Positions 1 to 15,000 of a DNA stretch of 64,000 bases are shown in pieces (the first letter of the stretch is position 1; each line of letters begins with the position of its first letter). The notes beneath the pieces are model-generated. The model was not told where the DNA came from. It did not search any database and saw only the letters and a program-made list of their open reading frames with translations. A program made the position numbers and the translations under genes. The DNA comes from T1Sed10-7 sp047921175 (GTDB taxonomy: Bacteria; Actinomycetota; Nitriliruptoria; Nitriliruptorales; Nitriliruptoraceae), in contig JBLRWQ010000002.1 in the NCBI GenBank assembly GCA_047921175.1, forward strand, positions 32,621 to 96,620, written 5' to 3'.

Positions 1-3000
1 GAGATCCGCTGGACCCCCGACGACCTCGTGCCGCCGGCGCACACCCTGACCGCCGACGTGGTCCGGGTCGTCGCCCGCGACGCCGCGACGATCACCACGG
101 TGGCCGTGGCTGCCGCGGTCTCCGCCGCGTTCGGCGGCGTGGCCGGCGTGGCGATCTCCATCGGCGTCACGATCGCGGAGAACACCATCTCCACCGTCGT
201 CGAAGCCCTCGTGCATGGCGGTGACCTGCTCGCTCGGGCCGGTGGGGTCCTCGTCCAGGCCATCAGCGACGCCCTCATCCGCAGCGTGTCCGCCGCAGCC
301 TCCCTGGCCCTCGGCTTCGGTGGCACGGCCGGGATCGCGGTCGCCGGTGCCGGGACCCGGTCGGTGAACACGATCCTGAGCCAGACCAGCGCCCGGATCC
401 GTGACGCCGAGGTCGCCGCGCTCATCGACGACACCGTGGGCACCAGCGGGATCTGGTGGGAGTCCGGCAGCGTCGAGGTCGCCGCGCACGACCGCGCCCG
501 GATCGAGGCCGTCGTCGTCGCAGCATCGGCATCGGTCGCGGTCGGTGGGACCGTCGGGGTCGGCGCCTCCATCGGCGTCGCCCTGGCTCGCAACGAGATC
601 GGCGTCATCAACGACGACAGCCTCTACGCCAAGTGGAACTCCGACGAGGAGGACACGGAGCGCGCGGCCGACGGCAACGGACAGGCTGGCGGCTTCCAGC
701 TCGCTGTGGGCGAGAGGGTCCGGATCGTCTCCGGCCCGCGTACCGGCGATATCTACGAGTACCTGGGGCAGTCGATCAACCTGATCGCGATCGACTACAG
801 CAACAGCAGCGACTGGGCGTTCGTCGCCGGGTACGACGAGGACGACGCGGACACCCACGAACTGGACGTGCCCTACACGTACGAGGTGACCGACACGCCT
901 TCCACCCTCGTGGTGGGAGACCGGGTGCTGGTCGACGGGAACATCTACCGGTACACCGGGAGCCCGATCCTCGAGCCGTACCTCCACCTGCCCAGCCAGG
1001 ACTACCGGGACAGCTCCCGGTGGGTCCGCGTCGGCACCAGCGAGGTCGGCTCCACGACGGTCGCGGAGATCATCGGCTCCGAGGTCACGACGGATGGCAC
1101 GGTGACGGTCACCGCCCTGTCCGAACGCGAGATCGACTCGTTCGTCCTCAGCGGCTCGGCGGCCATCGCGGGGTCCGGGGCGGTTGCGATCGCCCTGGCG
1201 GGCTCCGGCGCCGAGGCCTCCAACACGATCGCTGGCGCGACCCGGGCGCGCATCGCCGACGGCAGCGTCGTCCACGCCGACCACGGGGTGACCGTCAGCG
1301 CGTCGGACACGTCCGAGATCGAGGCGGTCGTCGCCGCGGTCGCGGTCTCGGTCGCCCTCTCCGGCACCCTGTCGGTCAGCGCCTCGATCGGCGTCTCGAT
1401 CGCGCTGAACGAGATCCTCAACACCGTCGAGGCCTCGATCGAGGACAGCACGGTCATCAGCGATCTCGGTGGGATCACGGTCGAAGCTATCGAGGACGCC
1501 TCGATCGACGCCACGTCGGTCGCCGTCGCGGTCTCCGTCGCGGTCAGCACCATCGGCGTGGCGCTCAGCGGTGCCGGCGCCGAGGCCACCAACCTCATCG
1601 CCAACGAGGTCGACGCCCGGATCGTCGGCAGCACCGTCGTCGCCGGGGCCCTCGGGATCGACCACCGCGACACCGACCTGCTGCGGACCCTCGAGCAGGG
1701 CGCCTGGGTCCTTCGCAGCGACGGCACGGTCGTCCGCTACCTCGGCCCGACGCTCACGCGCACCACGAGCGAGGACCCGATCGACCTCGCCTACGAGTTC
1801 TCGAACCCGGACGCGGACCAGCTGGCCGAGCGTCCGCGCTTGACCGTCGACGCCGACTGGTTCGACACCGGCCGCGAGATCAGCCACGACGTCGAGGTCC
1901 TGGCCACGACCTCCTCGACCATCACCTCGCTCGTCGGCGCAGCGGCAGCCGCGGTCAGCGGTGGGTTCGTGGCCGTCTCGGGGGCCGTCGGCGTCTCCCT
2001 GGCCCGCAACCTCATCGGGTTCACCTCGCTGCAGGACACCGTCGGTGGGGCCAACCGGGCGCTGGCCGCCATCGTCGGCTCCGAGGTGACCGCCTCCCGT
2101 GACGTCGTCGTCCGCGCGGTCTCCGACAGCACCATCGAGACGACCGCCTTCGCCGGCTCGGTCGCCATCGCCATCGGCATCGGTGGGGCGGTCGCGGGTG
2201 CCGGTGCCGAGGCGGTCAGCCGCCTGAGCACCCGCACCCACGCCTGGATCCACGACAGCGACGTGACCGTCGGCCGTGACGTGCTGGTCGAGGCCCAGGC
2301 GACCAGCAGCGTGCCCGAGGCGAAGTCCATCGGGCTGGCCATCGCCGGGTCGCTCGGCGCGGCATCCCTGTCGGTCTCGCTGTCCTCCACCGAGGTCGCC
2401 GACGACGTCCGCGCCTGGATCAGCGGACCGGCCACCCGCACCATCGCTGCTGATCGGCACGTGCTGGTGGACGCCCGCGCCGATGCCGTGATCGACGGCG
2501 TCGAGGCCGTATCGGTGTCGATCGCCGTCGGAGCCATCGCGATCGCCGGCGGCGGGATCGGTATCCACAGCACCATCGACAACGACGTCTACGCCGGCAT
2601 CACCGGGCCGCTCACCGTGCTCGCGAGCGTCGCTCCTGGGATCCACGACGGCCGCATCGACGTCATCGCGACCGAGGATGCCGAGCTGCGGGCGGACGCG
2701 GAAGGCTTCGCCGCGGCGATCGGGCTCGGCGCCGCCGTCCAGGGCACGGTCGTCGTCAACCGGATCACGAGCCGGGTCACGGCCGAGGTGATCGACGCCA
2801 GCCTGCTCGCCAACGACATCACCATCCGGGCCGACAGCACCGCTCGGATCCCCCAGACCCGGACGGTCGCCGCCGCCGGCGGGCTCTTCGCGGGTGTGGT
2901 CAACCTGGCCCGTTCCGAGGTGGCCGTGACCACCTCGGCGACCGTCACCGACGCGATGCTGCTCGCGACCGGGACCGTCGACGTGGAGGCGCGCTCGACC

Positions 3001-6000
3001 AACGAGGTGACCGCTGAGGCCTACGGCGGGGCGTTCGGCGGTGTCGCCGTCGGCATCATGATCGCCACCTCGGAGCTCGGGCACGAGGACGCCGACGAGG
3101 TCACCGCGGCACTCCTCGGTGACACCCAGGTGCTCGCCGGCACGCTTCGGGTACGTGCCAACGGCTCCGACACCGTCTACGCGAACACCGTCGGCGCGGC
3201 TGGCGGGCTCGTCGGCATCTCCGGGTCGGTCTCGACCACCCGCAGCGACAACACGGTCGTGACCCGGCTGGGCGACGGGGTGTGGATCTACGTCGACACG
3301 CTCGAGGTCGCCGGCTTCCTCCACCAGGAGGTGGACAGCCGGGCCGACGCCTACGCCTTCGGGCTGGCCGCGGGGACCGGCGGGTTCGTCCGCAACACCG
3401 TGCGCAGCACCGTCACCGTCGACATCGGCGCGGTCACGGTCGAGGCCCACCGCATCGACATCACCTCGACGAACCGGCTCCGCAAGGACCGCTACGCCAA
3501 CGACGTGAACCTGCGCTCCGGGTCGTTCTCCGGAGTCAGCGCCAACATCCTCTCCAGCATCACCGACATCGGCACCGAGGAGCAGCCCTTCACCGCCCAG
3601 GTGCTGATCCATGGCGCCAACATGACCGCCGTCGGCGACAACGACCAGCGGTCGGTCTTCAACGTCCAGTCGGTCACCGACACCCGGGCGGTCGACAACG
3701 TCGCCATCGAAGCGTTCGCGTTCCTCGCGGCGTTCAGCACCGGCACCTCGAAGATCACGAACCGGACCCTGTCCGACATCACCATCATCGACGCCGACCT
3801 GGAGAGCGCCGCCGGCGACCTGGTGCTCGCCGCCCGGGCGGACTCCAATGCCCGGCCGTCGGTCAACCTGATGATGGCAACGGCCGTCACCGGCGCCGCC
3901 AGCGGGGTCGCCGAGGGACGGATGCTCGCGACCCAGTCGGTGACCGTCCACGACTCCCGGCTGAAGGCCCGCGACGTCAAGATCTATGCCGGCCTCAGCG
4001 CCATCAAGGTCCCCAACCTGCTGAACGGCTCCACCGACGTCCAGATCCTGACCTTCTCCCTGCTGCCTAACATCTCCGTCCCGACGGCGGTCTCCCGGGT
4101 GGTCGAGACCAACCGCATCACGATCTCCGGCACGAGCGACCTCCGAGCCCTGCAGGACGTCGACCTGCTCGCGGTGGAGGGCGGCGGCGATGACCAGCGC
4201 GCCAGCGTCGACGGTGGGGTGCTGTCGTTGTCGCTGATCCCCTACGGCGTCAACGTCAGCCAGTCCGGGGCGTCGGTCAGCACGACCAACCAGGTCGTGA
4301 TCGGCCCCGATGCCCGCATCGAGGCCGGACTCAACGCGACCAGCGTCGTGCTGCTGCGCTCCGTCGACGCCGGCGCCCTGTTCGACCCGGATCTGTCCTT
4401 CGACGCGAGCGTCATCGGCCAGATCCTGACCGACGCCCAGAAGGCCGACCTCGCGGTCGAGGGCGTCGCCATCCCGTTGGACATGGAGTACCACGTCGTC
4501 TGGATCGACCCGGCCGAGCTCAGCCTCACCGTCACCACCGGCACGGTCATCAAGATCGTGGACAGCGGGACGGTCGGCGACGGCGAGGTCGGGGCGTACT
4601 ACGCCTACCTCCCGGTCGCGGTCGACGGCGACCAGATCCGGCTTGAGGACGAGGATTTCACCGACACAGACCGGTGGCGCAAGCTCCTCCAGTCCGAGAC
4701 CCAGACCATCGGCACGGGCGAGGGTGCGCGGGTTCTGCCGAGCATCGACGACGTGCTCGAGACGGAGGACTTCTACGCCAGCGACGTGCTCCGCGAGCTC
4801 GCGGTTGAGCTCGACGAGCGGTACTACGTCGTCAAGCCCGTCTCCCTCGACACCCCGACACTCAGCTTCCAGAACGTCGCCGGGCTGCTCCTCGAGCAGC
4901 GTGCGCAGATCGTGTCGTGGCTGGTGGACCACAGCACCAACCCCGAGGCCCGTGCCCGCTACCAGGTCCAGCTCGAGTCGATCGACCGCACCCTCGAGGA
5001 CCTCGGACTGGTGGACTATCAGCGTCTCGTCGAACCCGGCGACATCGTCCAACACAACGGCGTCAACTACCGCTACCTCGGCGAGGAGCCGCAGCTCGTG
5101 GTCCTCACGAGCGAGCCGTACGACATCCTGACCGGCCTTTGGCAGGAGACGAGCGAGGAGTTCACCTACCGCAGCATCGAGGGTGACCGCATCGTCAACC
5201 GCGACCTGGACATGCTCTTCGTCGAGGTGCCCTCGATCTACGCCGCCCCGGGCTCGATCTTCATCGAGGCGAACTCGACCGTCGGTGTCCAGGAGGCCAT
5301 CGACCAGGACCGGCTCCTGGCGCGGGCCGGTGCGCAGCTGGTCATCAACAACGCGACGCACATCCCGATGGTGGTCAACGACGCGGTCGTGCTCGACAGC
5401 CGTCGCGTGCTGCTGGTCGACGGCGAGCTCACCTCCTTCGAGCCCGGTGCGGTCTACCTCAACCTCCTGCCGGTCTGCCGCTCCGACGAGGCGACCTGCG
5501 AGGTGAGCGCCGACACCAGCGAGCGCGTCGTCGCCATCGTCCAGGACCCGGACCCGACGACCTCCCCGCAGCGCCCGCTCCCCGGTGGCGACCAGGGTCT
5601 GTACCTGGTCGGTGACGTGATCAACGAGAACGGCCTCGTCAGGGTGCGCAACACCGCCGGCAGCGTCAGCGTCTCCGGCGAGCTTCGAGGGGCGGAGATC
5701 GACCTGTTCGCCGCCCGTGACTTCAACCTCAACACCGACGGGTGGGCGCACATCGGCCGCGACCCGCGCCAGTACCTCGACTTCACCGACCTACGCAGCG
5801 CTATCCGCAGCCTCGGTAGCGGTGCGGTGCTGGACGGCACGCTGTCGGGCACCAGCACCACCGAGGCCACGGCCGTCGCCGAGTTCCTGCTGCAGCTGCA
5901 GCAACTCCAGGACTCCATCGCGAACCCGCCGTCCGGAGAGGCGCGGGTGCTGGCGCTCGGCCGCATCACGATCACCGCCCGCTACCTCAACATCAACGGG

Positions 6001-9000
6001 CTGATCCAGTCCGGAGCGACGACCTACGAGCTCCACGTCGCGGCGGACTACGCCCCGACCAGCACGAGCACCCTGCTCGACGCCCAGGGCCGCCCGGTGT
6101 CCGGGATCACCTTCGGCACCGCCGGGATCCCGATCCGCGGCTACTTCGACGCCGGGCTCCAGGCCATCGTGATCGAGGACCTGATCGCCACCGGCGGCGA
6201 GGTCATCATCGCCGGCCAGATCCTGAGCACCGGCAACGGCCGCATCGAGGTCGCCACCGGCTACGCCAGCCTCCTGGTCGACAACCAGAGCAACTACGAG
6301 ATCATCTTCAACCGGATCGACCTCGCCACCCCGCGCAGCGGCCGGATCACCATCACCGACACCAGCCGCCTGCTGCGGCACGAATGGTTCAAGGACGTCG
6401 ACGGCACCGTGACCGAGACACTGTCACAGGGTGCGGTCGGGCCCGTCGTGGACAGCCAGTCCGGCCAGACAATGATCGTCGTGGCCTACACGCCGATCGA
6501 CGGGTACCCGAGGACGACGGACATCTCCTACGAGTTCCTGCCGCAGGAGGGCCTGCTGTACAGCTGGGTCGAGGGCCAGGGCGGGACCAAGACCACCCAG
6601 ACCAAGTGGGAGAAGAACAGCTTCAACCTGATCCCTGGCTGGGACGGGTTGAACGATCTGCTGGCCGCGGACAACAGCTGGAACTGGCAGACGGAGCTCT
6701 TCACCGACAACCGGCCGCTGCTGGAGTCCGAGGTGCTCCTGTGCGCCGAGGACGCCGGCACGTGCCTGATCCTCGACGGCGGCGACGGCGAGGTCGCGCC
6801 CGAGTACGCCAACGGCACCGTCTACACCATCGCCTACCTGTACACGGTCATCGGGGAGCCCGTGGAGGACGTCGAGACCTGGACCACCGGCGGTGGGTGG
6901 CTGCGCAAGAAGACCAACCACGTCCTGTTGACCGAGATCGAGGGATTCAAGGACTACTACACCCACATCCTCAAGGCCGACCACCCGATCGACGTCGGCT
7001 TCCTCACCCCCACCGGGGACCCCTTCGTCGACATCACCTCGGTCCGGTCCATCACCTTCCAGGGCAACCTGGAGACCGCACCGTTCGCGGACGTCACCAT
7101 CACCTCGACCACGGGATCGGTCACCACGGATCGGTCCGTCGGGATCTTCGGCGGCAGCCCGACCATCGACGCGGGTACCGAGGTCTGGGTCATCGTCGAG
7201 GGTGCCGTCGAGGGCGGCGTCAAGGACCCGGTCAACGTCACCGCCGGCGGCGACATCGTCGTCAACGTGGTCTCCGGTGGCGGCAACCCGGCTCGCCTGC
7301 TCGCCGGCGTGATCCGCTCCACCGGCGGGAACGTCTACCTCAACGCGCCGGCGGGGATCGTGCGCGATGGCAGCACCTCCGTGATCGCGGGGGAGCGGGT
7401 CGCCCTGCGCAGCACCGGCGGCAGCCTCGGGGCCGCGGCCGCGCCGCTGCGCATCGACAGCAGCGTGCTGGGCTCGGGCGATCTCACCGCCTTCGCGAGC
7501 GGCGACATCCACCTCCTCGAGGTGGTCGGCGACCTCAACCTCGGCGCCCCGTGGGCGTGGACGTCCGATGCTGCGCTCACCGGTTCCGTGGTCTCCACCA
7601 CCGGGAACGTGTCGCTGGCGACCACGGCTGGGTCCATCTACGACGCGACCGGCGCCTCGCTGCGACGCACCGAGGACGAGGCCGACGACCTCCTCGCACA
7701 GCTGGAGTTCCTCTTCCCCGGCCAGGAGGGGTCCGACGGACCGAACTTCGACTTCGACGCCAGCTCGCTGCAGTACCCGCTGTCGATCGTCGTGATCGCG
7801 GCCCTGCTCCCCGACCTCGACCTCGATGCCTGGACCCAGCTGGTCCAGATCAGCGAGATCCCGAACGTGATCGGCAACACCGTCACCCTGAGCGCCGGCG
7901 GTGACGGCGAGATCGGTCGGATCTCCGGGCTGCGCACCATCGACCTCTCGGGCGGCTTCGAGAACCTCGACCCCGAGTCGCAGGAACTGCTGTCCCGCAG
8001 CACCCTCAACGACCTGATGGGTCGGGCCCACGCGCTCTACCGGTACGTCGGGGAGGCGGACACGGAGCTGGTGACCTGCGAGGGGGACGGGGCCACACGG
8101 ACCTGCAGCACCGTGGACTTCGGCAGCGGCGACTGGGAGCAGGTCACGCCTGCGATCCTCGGACCCGACAGCCCCACGCGGCTCGCCACCGGTGATCTCG
8201 TGCTGGTGGAGCTCCCCGGTGTCTACGGTCTGTACCGCTACCTCGGCGTCGGCGGCGTCGTCTCGATCATCGGACAGGACTTCGGCGACGAGTCGCGCTG
8301 GCAGCGGGTGGACCTCAACGATGACCTGCGGTTCGGCTCGCTGGTTCCCACCGTGGGGCAGCTGCTGTGGGACACCACGGACCTGCGCCGGGTCACGCTG
8401 CAGCTGTTCGACCCGGTCGAGGTCGTGTCCGCCACCGACATCGTGATGGTCGATGCGGAGGCGCCGGGAGGCATCACCGTCTCCACCGATGGCCACCTCC
8501 GGGTCGTCCGCGCGGTCTCCGACGGCCTGGTGCGCCTCGCCGCCGGTGGCGACCTGATCGACGTCAACGCGACCGGCACGCAGGCTGCGGTCGTCGCACT
8601 CGGCGGCGCGGAGCTGACCGCCGGCGGGTCGATCTACGGTGAGGACACCCCGGACAACGCCTTCCGGGTCGCCATCGCTGCGCCCTCGACGCTCAGCGCC
8701 GACGCGACCGGCAGCATCACCCTGCGGCAGGTGGCCGGGGACTACACGGTGCTGGGGGTCCCCGTCACCATCGACGACCTGGTCATCGACCGGGTGCAGG
8801 CCGGCGCGGATGTCCGCATCACGGTTGCCGTCACCGCACCGGTGACCCAGGCGGATCTGCTCCTGGGGGTCGTCAGCGCCGGTGAGCTGGTCGCGCTGGT
8901 GGTCGATGCTGGCTCGATCCTCAACGGGCTCGAGGAGTCCAGCCGGACCATCGGCAACGTCGTCGCCCCGAACGTCACGATGACCGCGGATGGCAGCATC

Positions 9001-12000
9001 GGGACCGAGGCCGCGCCGCTCGACACCCGCATCGGGACCGAGCCCGCCGACCTCGTGGACGACCGCGACACCGGTTGGTGGGATGCGCTTGCCGGCGGCG
9101 ACATCCACCTCGCGAACCGCATCACCCTGTGGGCCAGGGACGTGGTCTCCTCGCTCGGCGACGTGCTGCTCGACGTCGACGGGGACCTGCTGCTCGGCCT
9201 GATCGTCGCGCTCAACGGTGGGGTGCTCGCCGACGTGCGGGGCGCGATCCGACGCGACGAGCACGACGAGCACGAGGAGGCCGAGCCGCCGCTGGACATC
9301 CGGGCGACCGATGCGCTGCTGATCGCGGACAACGACATCGGTAGCTTCGACGCGCCGATCCAGACCGAGCTGGCGAACCTGGTGGCGGTCACCCCGGAGG
9401 GCATCTGGCTCGACAACCTCGGCGACCTGCGGATCGGCCGTTTGGCTGCAACCTCCGGGCGCCTGGCAGCGACCGACCTCGAGGGTGTCAACGCTGGTGT
9501 GGTGGCCCGAATCAGCGCCCGCGAACGCACGAACCCGCACGGAGGCGACATCACGATCGCGGAGACCGTGCGCGCCCATGACGTGCTCCTGAACAGCCTC
9601 GACGGCTCGATCCTGCGGTTCGACCGGACCGATGGCACCCACGACATCATCGCGACCAACGCCCTGCTGCTCGCCGCGGACGGCATCGGGACCGTGGCGA
9701 CCCCGATCGAGACGATGGTCGAGCACCTCGAGGCGCGGGCCGGTCCCGGTGGGATCCGCATCGACGACACCGGTGACGACTTCGGCGGGCTCATCATCGG
9801 CGGCATCGTCAGCGACGAGCTGCCCGAGGCGTCCGGCGAAGCCGGCACGGTCGGGCTCCTGGCCGACGGCGAGATCCACATCACGACCACCGGCTTCCTG
9901 ACCGTCATCGAGGACGTCGTCTCCGACGTCGGCGCGGTCACCCTGCACTCGATCGACTCCCCCTCCCACACCGCACCCGACACCCCGATCGTCGATCCGA
10001 CCCGCGACGAGTCGCTGTGGGAGCTGTCCACCACCGCCAGGGCCGGTGAGGACGAGGACCTCGTCGTCACCAACGGGGTGACCATCAGCGCCGGGACCGA
10101 TGTCCGTCTGCTGGCCGGTGACGACCTGCTGATCGACCTGGGCACCACCGTCGTCGCCCGGGACTCGATCCTTCTGCACGGTGACCACGGCGATGCCGAG
10201 TTCGAGTCCGAGGACGGCGTCTCCATCGGCACCCGGATCGACGTCCTGGGCTCCCTGATCGCACCGCTGATCACCATCGCTGGTGAGCGCAACGACGACG
10301 TCATCTACCTCCAGCCGGAGGCGCTGCTCGGCCAGGTGCACGTGCTCGGCGACGTCAACTCGATAGACAGTGCGCAGCTCGACGGTGGCGACGACATCAT
10401 CATCCTCGACCGGTTGCCCGACATCGACCTCGCCTGCAAGTACGTCGACGCCGACGGATGCACGGGCGCGATGGGTGGCCCCGACACCCTCGTCACCGGC
10501 CGCGAGGACGCTCCGGCACGGTCCACCATCCACCTCGATGGGCAGGGAGGGTCCGATACCTACCGCATCCTGCTGAGCGGTTCGTCCGACTACCTGGTCA
10601 CGGTCTCCGACTATGGCGCACCGGACAACGGCGTGGACCGCCTCCAGATCACCGGGACCGAGGACGCGTCCAACACCTTCCTGCTCCGGGCACAGTTCGT
10701 GACCCGGCTCCAGGTCGATGACGACGGTGAGCTCACCGACCGCTACGAGCGCATCAACTACGACCGGTCCATCAACGTCCTCGAGGTCAACGGCGGCCTG
10801 CAGAGCGACCGGTTCTTCGTCGACGACAACAGCGCGATCACCTACCTCGATGGGCGGAGCGGCGACAACGAGTTCCAGTTCGGGCAGCTGTTCGGCGCGC
10901 CGCGTACCTCCGACCCGGAAGCGGCCGATCCGCTGGCGGCGCTGGCTGGCCCGGATGACCCGATGGCGCCGTTCGTCGCCCCCGGCGACGAGGTCGACAC
11001 GATCCTGACCACCCGCGGGTACCTGACGCCGGGGATCAGCTTCGCGACCACCGTCTACGGCGGCGACGGCAACGACCAGTTCCTCGTCTACTCCAACCAG
11101 GCGCTGCTGAAGCTGTTCGGCGAGGCCGGCAACGACACCTTCATCGTCCGAGCGTTCCTCCTCGGCGAGGTCGTCCAGCAGTTGGACGAGGACGGCATCG
11201 ACATCGGGCAGGTACTGGTCCCGATCCCAGCCGGGGGCTCGTCGGTGGCCGAGACGTTCATGAGCGGTGGGGACGGCGACGACTACTTCGAGTACAACAT
11301 CAACGCGCCGGTCAGCATCGACGGCGGCACCGGGTTCAACACCGTCGTCGTGGTCGGCACCGAGGGACCGGACAACTTCGTCATCACCCGCGACGGGGTC
11401 CAGGGCGCCGGGCTCAACGTCGACTACACCAACGTCCAGCGTCTCGAGGTGGACGGCGCGGAGGGCGACGACAACTTCTACGTCCTGTCCACCAACGCGA
11501 GCATGGTCACGGTGCTCATCGGCGGGGCCGGGAACGACAGCTTCTACCTCGGTGGCGACGTGCTCGGCACCGTCGTCGCGCTCGACATCGACGGGGTGAC
11601 CGGCGCCGTCGACCACCTGGTGTCCAGCGAGGACGAGGCTTACGACGCGATCTGGGTCGAGGGCATCCAGCTCAATATCTCGACCGCCGACGTCGGCCAG
11701 TTCATCGTCACCGAGCGGCCCGGTGGCACCGTCGTCTACGAGCCCGGCGAGGGCGTCGGCGATGACCTGGCGACGGGGCGGACCACCACCTCGTCGTACG
11801 ACCTGCAGCTGACCGCTCCTGCCCCCGCTGAGCACACCCTGCTGTACGTGACCGTCAGCGCCGCCCGTTCCTCGCTGGCCGACGGGCTGCTCGCCGAGGC
11901 CATCGAGCTCTCCGCCGACGGCGGGACGACCTGGTCGCGGGCGTTGGTGCTCGTCTACGACTCCACCGCGCCGGACGGGGATCCGACCGCCTGGGCACGC

Positions 12001-15000
12001 GCGCAGACGATCCTGGTCCGCGCGCTCGTCGACGGTGTCGCCGAGGGTGAGCGGACCGTCATGGTGTCCCACTCGACCCTCGCGGTGTTCGCGGAGGCCG
12101 GTGCCATCAACCCGGCGTTCGACCAGCTCGACATCGCCAACGTCGAGGTGGTCGTCATCGACAACGACCGCGCCGGCATCACCGTCCGGCCGGAGGGCGC
12201 GGACACGGTCGTCGTCGAGGAGTCCGTCACCGACACCTACACGATCGAGCTCACCACCGCGCCGGCCGCCGACGAGACGGTCACCGTCTGGCTCACGATG
12301 GGCGACGACCGGGTGCAGGTCGAGGCCGCGGATCCGAGCCAGGCCGGCCGGCTCGGTTTCGACGCGGCCTCGCAGCGTTGGTACGTCACCTTCGACGAGA
12401 CGAACTGGACCGACACGTTCACGCTGACGGTCTCCGCGACCGACCCGGACCGCGAGGTCCAGGGCCGCAGGTTCGTCACCATCCGGCACGACGTGACGAG
12501 CAACCTGGTAGGCGGCATCTACGAGGGCGTGGGCCGCCAGGCCAGCCTCGAGGTCGACGTCCGCGACGCCGACACCGGTGACGTCCTGGTCACCCAGACG
12601 GGCGGCAGCACGATCGTGGCCGACGGCGTGGAGGACACCTACACCCTGCAGCTGACCAAGGCGCCTCGTGAAGGGACCGAGGTCATCATCACCGTCATGA
12701 CCGACGGGCAGACGGTCGCGTCCGCGGACGACCCCGGCGACCTCCGGGCCGATGTGGGCGGGGACGGCAACCTGACGGTGACCTTCGGCCCCGACGACTG
12801 GGACCAGCCCTTCACCGTCCGCCTGACGGTGGACCCCAACAACATCCGCGACGGTGGGTCGCAGGCGACGGTCACCTACCCGGCGCAACCACAGGACGCC
12901 CGCTACCTGTTCGGCACCGTGATCATCGACGGTGAGTCGATCCGCGAACGCCCGGTCATCCAGGGCCTGCGGCTGCCGTCGGAGACCGACCGTCCGCTGC
13001 CCGATCTCGGATGGCTCCCCGACGGCTACGACGACCTCGATGCCCAGACCGACCGGGTGTTCCTGTACGACGCCGGCTCGGTCGCGGGCAAGACCGGTGA
13101 GCACGGCATCGTCGAGGCCTGCGGCGACGACCTGGCCGCCTGTCACGCCCAGGCGCTCGCCGCGATCTACGGGGTGGAAGCGGATGAGGTCTGGGACCTG
13201 GAGGCCTGGGAGGTCTTCGCGGGGCAGTACGGCCTGGACAGCTTCGGGCTGATCACCGGCCTGGAGATGGGCGGGCCGGCGACCTTCGACTTCGGCTCCG
13301 GCTTCCCGGATGAGCGGACCTTCGCCGGTGGGATCACCTACCGCGGTGTGGAGCTCGTCACGATCCTCCTCGGCGAGGGTGATGACACCTTCACGGTGTC
13401 CGGCACGGTCGAGGGCACCATCACCTCCGTCCACGGCGGTGGGGGCGATGACCACCTGATCGTGACCGGTGGCGGCGGTGCCGACTCCCCGCTGCTGCTG
13501 TTCGGTGACACGGTGCAGGACGGCGCCTTCTACACCACCCGCACCGGCGATCTGCAGGGCACCGGCCGGGTCTGGACGACCGGCCCCGGCAACAACATCA
13601 TCGATGCGCGTGAGGCCGACGGGATGGTCATCGCCTACGGCGGCGCGGGTGACGACCTGATCTACGGCAGCGCCTTCGACGACCACCTCGCCGGCGGCTC
13701 CGGCGACGACGTGATCCACGGCACTGGTGGCGCGAACCACATCTACGGCGACGCCGGCTTCACGATGTTCGACGTCTTCTCCCGCCGCAACAGCGTCCGG
13801 CTGTCGCTGCTGGGCGAGGAGTTCCTGTTCGGCTTCGAAGAGCTGCTGATCCCCGAGGCCTTGTTCGTCATCAACCAGCTCGACGACCTGCTCGACCTGC
13901 CGCGGTACGACCACCTCGACGACGTCGACGAGCTCGCGGAGGTCCTCGAGGTCACGGCTGATCTGCTGCTGGCACCGGGCGACGACGTGGTCCTCGGTGG
14001 GACCGGCGACGACCTGATCATCGGCGACTACGCCGTCGTCACGTTGCACGACGAAGCGGTCCGCCTGGTCACGACCGGATCGGTGCTACGGGTCGAGACC
14101 GTCCGTCACGCGGAGGGCGGCGACGATGTGCTCTTCGGCGGTACCGGCAACGATGTGATCATCGGTGGCCCGGGTGCCGATGTGATCGACGGTGGCCTCG
14201 GTGACGACCTGCTCCTCGGCGACACGATGGTTCTCGACCGCACCGACCGGGTCGGCGACTTCAGCAGCCCGCGCTACCGACTGCTGGACGGCGTGACACT
14301 GTACGACGGCGTCGGTGCCGACTGGCAGCTGCCACCTGGGGCCACCCCCTGGTGGGGTGACTTCGAGATCACCCTCGTCCACGACGGGCTACTTGAGGAA
14401 CAGAACCACGCGGACGTGATCGCCGGTGGTGGCGGCAACGACATGATCTTCGGACAGATCGGAGACTCCGTCATCCACGGAGATGGCCAGGTCGTGCTGG
14501 TCGAGGACATCGACCACGTGTCAGGACCGGTGCTCACGGCCGACCCTGAGGGCCTTGCCGACTGGGTGGCCGGCTGGGTGGCCGGCTGGGACGGGCCGTT
14601 CCCGGCCAGCGTCGACGGCGGGGAGGTCAGCTTCCGCAATGGCACGTACCGCGCCTGGGTCCTCAAGCTCGACGACGCGGTCGCGCTGGACGGGAACGAC
14701 TACATCGAGGGTGGTCCCGGTGACAACCTGATCTTCGGTGGCCTGGGGCAGGACGACATCATCGGTGGGAGCTCGGATCTGTTCGGGCTCGACACGCCGG
14801 CCCTGCGGCCTGTGGGTAGCAACGTGATCTACGGCGGCAACGCCGATCACTGGTCACGCAACCAGGAGCACCTGGACTGGGCGTCGCCGCACGCCCGCGA
14901 CGCGGACGTGATCCTGGGTGACAACGGCAACATCTACCGGATCGTGGTCATCGATCCGGAGACCGGCGCCACCCAGCACCCAACGTTCAACCACGACTGC

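Noticed and set aside
6424..14049. A 2,541-codon open frame on the minus strand under the giant gene
   Set aside because: Its composition (Asp/Val/Arg/Gly-rich, no domains) is that expected from the complement of GC-rich codons, and the plus strand has clear domains throughout.
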